Origin: Mariniphaga sp041686935
GTDB taxonomy: Bacteria > Bacteroidota > Bacteroidia > Bacteroidales > Prolixibacteraceae
Reading direction: 5' to 3'
Length of the DNA stretch: 64,000 nt
NCBI GenBank assembly: GCA_041686935.1
Contig: JAWLCW010000020.1
Location: 1 to 64,000 of the forward strand
In this document: in pieces, positions 60,001 through 64,000 of the stretch
How positions within the stretch are numbered: position 1 is the first letter of the stretch
Layout: the number at the start of each line of letters is the position of its first letter
The notes under the pieces: model-generated
What the model was told of the DNA's origin: nothing
The model's input: only the letters and a program-made list of their open reading frames with translations
The model's database searches: none
Position numbers and translations under genes: made by a program

Positions 60001-63000
60001 ATGAGAACTATATTAAACTTGAATCTTGTCACTTTTCTGATTACTGTTGTCAATTTGACATCAGTAGTCGCCCAAACTGGAACACTCAGAGGAAACATTA
60101 TTGATGAAAATGGGATGCCTGTGCCCAGTGCTACCATTGTTTTAAAAAACACTACAACAGGAACAATATCCGATGTTAACGGTAATTATGAGTTATTGAA
60201 TATCCCGGCAGGGAAACAGGAAATTGTAGTTTCTTTTGTAGGATTTATTGAAGAAGAACATCAGGTAGAAATTGTTCCACGTGGGGTGGTTGTGCTGGAT
60301 GTAACGATGAAAGAAGAGGCCATAGAATTGCAGGATGTTGTTATTTACGGGCAGGGACAGGGACAACAGGCCGCAATAAACCAACAGTTAAATGCCGCGG
60401 GTGTGGTCAATATTGTATCGGGTCAGAAATTGAGAGAATTACCCGATGCAAATGTAGCCGAATCTCTTGGAAGGTTGCCGGGTTTGATGACTGACAGGAG
60501 CAGAGGTGAAGGAAATTCTATTATTATTAGAGGATTAGCGCCCCAGTACAATTCTATTTCCGTTGGAGGGAACAATCTGCCTTCTACCAGCGATGACAGG
60601 GGTACAAGTTTGGGTATGATTTCTAATGAAATACTTGGAGGAGTGGAAGTACTCAAAGCAAATACCGCTGATGTAGATGCCGAAGGGTTGGGAGGAACCG
60701 TAAACCTGACATTGAGGGAGGCTCCGGCAATACTCAGCGCAAGAGCTGAAGTTGAGGGCGGATACAACACGTTGATGAGCGCCTTTAACAAATATAGGGC
60801 TTCAACTTATGTCAGTAATCGTTTTTTTGATAAAAAGTTGGGGGTGATGTGGACTGCCAACTATGATTATGACAAAAGGGAGTCTGATGCCTTTAATGCA
60901 AGTTATGGAATTGGAACATTTGGCGTTATGGAGTTAAACAATGCAGGAATACAAGCTAATGTCCAAAATAGGGACAGAATGGGAACCAGTTTGTTGCTGG
61001 ACTGGAATATACATCCTTCTACAACCATCAAATCAAGTAACTTCTTTACTTATCTTAACAGTAATTCGGCTGACAGAAGTAAACGCATATCCAACATAAT
61101 AGATTACGAACTAGACCAATCGAAAAGCAATAGTTTTATGCTATCTAATTCCATTGGAGTTGAACATTTTTTCCTTGGCACCAAGTTAGATTGGGGTTTA
61201 AGCAGGTCTCAAAACAAGGAGGAAATGCCTTATCAAAATACTTTGCGGTTCAGAAAAGAAGGGAATGCTTTTTATCCGGGACAGAATCCGGGTAGTGCAG
61301 GCATTTTGGAAGATGTTAGACAAAATGAGGGTGTAATTGTAAGGACGCAAGACCCCCTGAACAACGGCAGATACAGCATTTTTAATCCCGAGTTTCTGAA
61401 TGATAATATTAACCACTATTATCTCGAAAGAGCAAGGTCAAGACCTACTGCCAGTGGGGAGACAGAGATGAGTGCTTATTTAAATTGGGAAATACCATTT
61501 AATATAGGCACTTTCATATCAGGATATGTAAAGCTGGGTTCTAAATTACGATATAAAGAGAGGTACAGTGAAAGAAGAGAGAGAGATACTAAATTTAACC
61601 ATAATGAGGGTGATATGGGCTTTCAATCGACCGAATCCTATTTGCTTGCCTATCCGGATTTAATCCGACAAGGAGATGTGCAACAGGGAGCGCCGTTCCC
61701 AGACCAAATATCTATTCTCAACTACCTGGATAATAACTATGTGCCACGTGAATTTATGAATGGGAAGTATAAGTACTTAAACCTCGACAATGTTCTTGAT
61801 TATAGTCTGGTTCAGGAACATTATAATAATGCACTATCATCAATATATTTAAACAGGGTAGATGCCGCAGAAGATGATTATACCGCCGAAGAACGTATAT
61901 GGGCAAATTATGCCATGGTGGAAATTGATTTTGGCAAATACGTGAAGTTTATTCCCGGCGTACGTTTTGAACAAACCTATGTAAATTATTCAGGATATCA
62001 GTCTATACTGGGTGTTAGTCAGGAGGAACTGGAGGAAGATGAAGGCCGGGATGCTGAAATTTTTGATCTTTTTGAAGAAATATTTGATGACAATACTTAT
62101 CTAAATGTGTTGCCCCAGATACACCTTAAAATTAAACCGGTTAATTGGCTGGATGTTCGTTTGGCATACACCAATACCATTTCAAGACCAAGTTATCGTG
62201 AATTAGCACCAAAAATTGCAGTTAGACCAGTTAAGATAGGACATGAAATTAGAAAAGGAGACACGAAATTAAATCCTGCTTTATCTGAAAATTTGGATTT
62301 GATAATGACATTTTACACACAAAAGATGGGTCTGATAAGTGTAGGAGTATTTCAAAAAAATATAGAAGGCTTTATTTACCGAAGATCATCACGTGTAATA
62401 CCAGGTACCTCAATGGATGTAAACAATTTTGGCTTACCTGAGAAAATAACCTCAAAGGTAAAAAAAGGTACAATTGAATATGTACTTAATAATCCTAATG
62501 AGGCACAAGTAAAAGGATTAGAGTTTGAAATACAGTCTAATATGCGCTTTTTACCTGTTAAGGGATTTGTATTTGATTGTAACTTTACTATCATGCAATC
62601 AGAGCTGGGATATAACTTTGTATATCAATTAGATAAACAAATTGGAATAGATCCTTTTACTTTTCAGCCTATCTTTGAATTCAACAATGTGGATACTGTT
62701 CTTTACGATAGGATGTTAAAACAGCCAGGTTACCTTGGCAATGTAGGCATTGGTTATGATAATGCAAGAATAGGACTTTCCACCCGACTCTCATTTAGTT
62801 ATCAGGACGATATTCTCACAAATGAGCCGGCTGCTCTTGATGACAGGAATTTGAGAATAACAGAGGCCTATTATCGGTTCGATTTTCAAGGTACACAACG
62901 GCTTTACAAACGGCTTTCGCTATTTTTTAACATCTCCAATGTCTTTAATCAGCCAGATAGGGCAGTTCAGGTAGCCAATGGGTTCAACACGAAAGTGGAG

Positions 63001-63045
63001 TCTTACGGCGCTAATTACCGCGTGGGATTGAGGTATAGGTTGTAA
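60001..63045 (+). CDS. TonB-dependent outer-membrane receptor
   Basis: A 1014-residue receptor. A signal peptide (about 1-25) is followed by a carboxypeptidase-regulatory-like domain (GTLRGNIIDENGMPVPSATIVLKNTTTG, about 27-110). The plug comes next (LNAAGVVNIVSGQKLRELPDANVAESLGRLPG and RGEGNSIIIRGLAPQYNSISVGG, about 130-240). A large beta-barrel ends in YGANYRVGLRYRL. It imports a large substrate through the outer membrane with energy from TonB-ExbBD. The plug sequence resembles the TonB-dependent receptors of the Xanthomonas-type sugar group rather than classical SusC, and no SusD gene follows in the window. The AraC regulator opposite is its likely controller. Confidence 0.9.
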   Translation: MRTILNLNLVTFLITVVNLTSVVAQTGTLRGNIIDENGMPVPSATIVLKNTTTGTISDVNGNYELLNIPAGKQEIVVSFVGFIEEEHQVEIVPRGVVVLDVTMKEEAIELQDVVIYGQGQGQQAAINQQLNAAGVVNIVSGQKLRELPDANVAESLGRLPGLMTDRSRGEGNSIIIRGLAPQYNSISVGGNNLPSTSDDRGTSLGMISNEILGGVEVLKANTADVDAEGLGGTVNLTLREAPAILSARAEVEGGYNTLMSAFNKYRASTYVSNRFFDKKLGVMWTANYDYDKRESDAFNASYGIGTFGVMELNNAGIQANVQNRDRMGTSLLLDWNIHPSTTIKSSNFFTYLNSNSADRSKRISNIIDYELDQSKSNSFMLSNSIGVEHFFLGTKLDWGLSRSQNKEEMPYQNTLRFRKEGNAFYPGQNPGSAGILEDVRQNEGVIVRTQDPLNNGRYSIFNPEFLNDNINHYYLERARSRPTASGETEMSAYLNWEIPFNIGTFISGYVKLGSKLRYKERYSERRERDTKFNHNEGDMGFQSTESYLLAYPDLIRQGDVQQGAPFPDQISILNYLDNNYVPREFMNGKYKYLNLDNVLDYSLVQEHYNNALSSIYLNRVDAAEDDYTAEERIWANYAMVEIDFGKYVKFIPGVRFEQTYVNYSGYQSILGVSQEELEEDEGRDAEIFDLFEEIFDDNTYLNVLPQIHLKIKPVNWLDVRLAYTNTISRPSYRELAPKIAVRPVKIGHEIRKGDTKLNPALSENLDLIMTFYTQKMGLISVGVFQKNIEGFIYRRSSRVIPGTSMDVNNFGLPEKITSKVKKGTIEYVLNNPNEAQVKGLEFEIQSNMRFLPVKGFVFDCNFTIMQSELGYNFVYQLDKQIGIDPFTFQPIFEFNNVDTVLYDRMLKQPGYLGNVGIGYDNARIGLSTRLSFSYQDDILTNEPAALDDRNLRITEAYYRFDFQGTQRLYKRLSLFFNISNVFNQPDRAVQVANGFNTKVESYGANYRVGLRYRL

Positions 63046-63217
63046 ATAAATGAGTTTAAAATTTATGAAGTTAAGAAGTTTAAAGTTTGTCACAATGATG
63101 GTTAAAAAATTTTTAATCTGAATATTTTACTAATATAACGCTGAAAGGATGTGGGGCCTTTTAGTGTTTAATTTGAGATAATTCTCACATTTATTAACAT
63201 TTTAAAAACAATAGACT

Positions 63218-64000
63218 ATGAAAAATTTTTACAAAGTGTTGTGTGTTATTACATTAGTCCTCTTTTCGTTGACTATATATGCACAAAAAGAAATTATCAA
63301 GGTTACCCCTGATTACAAGATTGGTCAAGCCGGAGCAGGTACAGTGGGAAACCTGAATGAAGCTATTGCTACGGTTGCCACAAACCAGGGCACTGGTAAC
63401 GTAATTTTCGAGTTGGAACGGGATGCGTTCTATTATTCGATTAGAGAAATACGACCTGACCAGCAAGACTTGCATGTTAGGGCTGAAGAAGGGACAGGCC
63501 GTCGGCCCATTATTATGTCAGCGGCTAATCCTGATGATGGCAGATTTGCCCAAATCTTTTATGAGTTTACTGGTAATATGACGCTGGAAGGCTTACATAT
63601 TATGGGAACAACAACGGAAGGATCGCAGTTAGACCAGGCTCTCAGAACAAATGCCGATAACTTAAGGGTAATTGTAAAAGACTGTATTATCGAAAGATTC
63701 AGAGACAGAGTATTGAGGATGCAAAAAAATGGGGGGAAGGCATACTTTATAAACACCATTGTAAGAAACATGGGAGAGCCTGTTGGAGGCGGAGTTTTTG
63801 TTCGTGTAAATACTTACAACGACACTTTGGTTGTACAAAATTGTACATTTTATAACATGAACAGCTTCATGTTCCAAAATGTAAGGAATGGCCTGAACTA
63901 TTTTGAGGTAAGCAATTGTACATTTATGAATATTGGATTTGGCCAATCCCAGGGAGTAGATGTAGGACGATCTAAGGAGGCTCTTATAGCTGACAATGTT
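63218..64000 (+). CDS. Secreted beta-helix-like protein, N-terminal part
   Basis: 261 codons run to the window edge. A signal peptide (FYKVLCVITLVLFSLTIYAQ) is followed by a domain with repeated short strand patterns (NLRVIVKDCIIERFRDRV, TLVVQNCTFYNMNSFMFQNV, YFEVSNCTFMNIGFG), the look of right-handed beta-helix or pectate-lyase-like proteins. The early segment AGTVGNLNEAIATVATNQGTGNVIFEL also fits such folds. It lies 172 bp after the receptor and is probably an exported glycan-binding or glycan-cleaving partner of it. The catalytic part, if any, is outside the window. Confidence 0.7.
   Translation, partial: MKNFYKVLCVITLVLFSLTIYAQKEIIKVTPDYKIGQAGAGTVGNLNEAIATVATNQGTGNVIFELERDAFYYSIREIRPDQQDLHVRAEEGTGRRPIIMSAANPDDGRFAQIFYEFTGNMTLEGLHIMGTTTEGSQLDQALRTNADNLRVIVKDCIIERFRDRVLRMQKNGGKAYFINTIVRNMGEPVGGGVFVRVNTYNDTLVVQNCTFYNMNSFMFQNVRNGLNYFEVSNCTFMNIGFGQSQGVDVGRSKEALIADNV

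Overview
The window reads as DNA from a Bacteroidota bacterium, probably of the Marinilabiliales/Prolixibacteraceae type. The evidence is a CTnDOT-style conjugation operon (TraA, TraE-TraG, TraI-TraN), an RteC-like regulator, a TonB-dependent receptor with a carboxypeptidase-regulatory-like N-terminus, TAnnTTTG-type -7 boxes and few Shine-Dalgarno sequences. Order-level placement is inference. Most of the window is accessory DNA: at least two mobile elements, a defence island and a broken group II intron.

Layout. (1) 1-5982: the right end of a prophage-like element. A leftward operon encodes recombination-type proteins (NinB-like, HNH, PD-(D/E)XK, Sak4/RecA-like ATPase). It is divergent from a small HTH regulator pair and closed by a tyrosine integrase. 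(2) 6129-6175: the 3' half of a tRNA-Gln(CTG) gene, an attachment scar with its terminator. It lies between the tyrosine integrase and a large serine recombinase whose last codons are antisense to it. (3) 8323-19645: a rightward defence island with a WYL regulator, an OLD/DUF3696-type ATPase plus an unrecognised partner, and a type I restriction-modification system (hsdM, hsdS, hsdR) with a RhuM-like/Doc pair between hsdS and hsdR. (4) 19646-24340: small accessory genes, including a cassette bracketed by two copies of a 124-bp dyad-symmetric repeat. (5) 24425-55800: an integrative and conjugative element. It has the leftward tra operon (traA to traN), split by a 1227-residue TPR/GreAB-C-like/PIN-like conflict protein, an oriT-like hairpin cluster, mobA-mobB-coupling protein, a DUF3945/DUF1896/methylase-helicase maintenance block, an HTH protein, an RteC-like protein, a hybrid sensor kinase, a structured-RNA candidate and a RadC-like protein. 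(6) 55820-58799: a group IIC-like intron placed just after the radC terminator. Its reverse transcriptase is interrupted at the YADD motif by an IS21 fragment and is also frameshifted. (7) 58944-64000: an apparently chromosomal AraC regulator, TonB-dependent receptor and secreted beta-helix-like protein, which look like the start of a nutrient-uptake locus.

How the parts work together. The TraG/J/K/M/N apparatus would export DNA nicked at the oriT region by MobB and delivered by the VirD4-like coupling protein. The RteC-like protein, HTH protein and hybrid kinase are likely controllers of excision or transfer. The restriction system, the ATPase pair and the PIN-like protein are cargo that would protect the host against other invading DNA. 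The best candidates for something undescribed are the two-gene ATPase module (9368-11952), the dyad-repeat cassette (19970-22241), the three-way-junction RNA candidate (55127-55249) and the perfect 40-bp palindrome (58013-58052).
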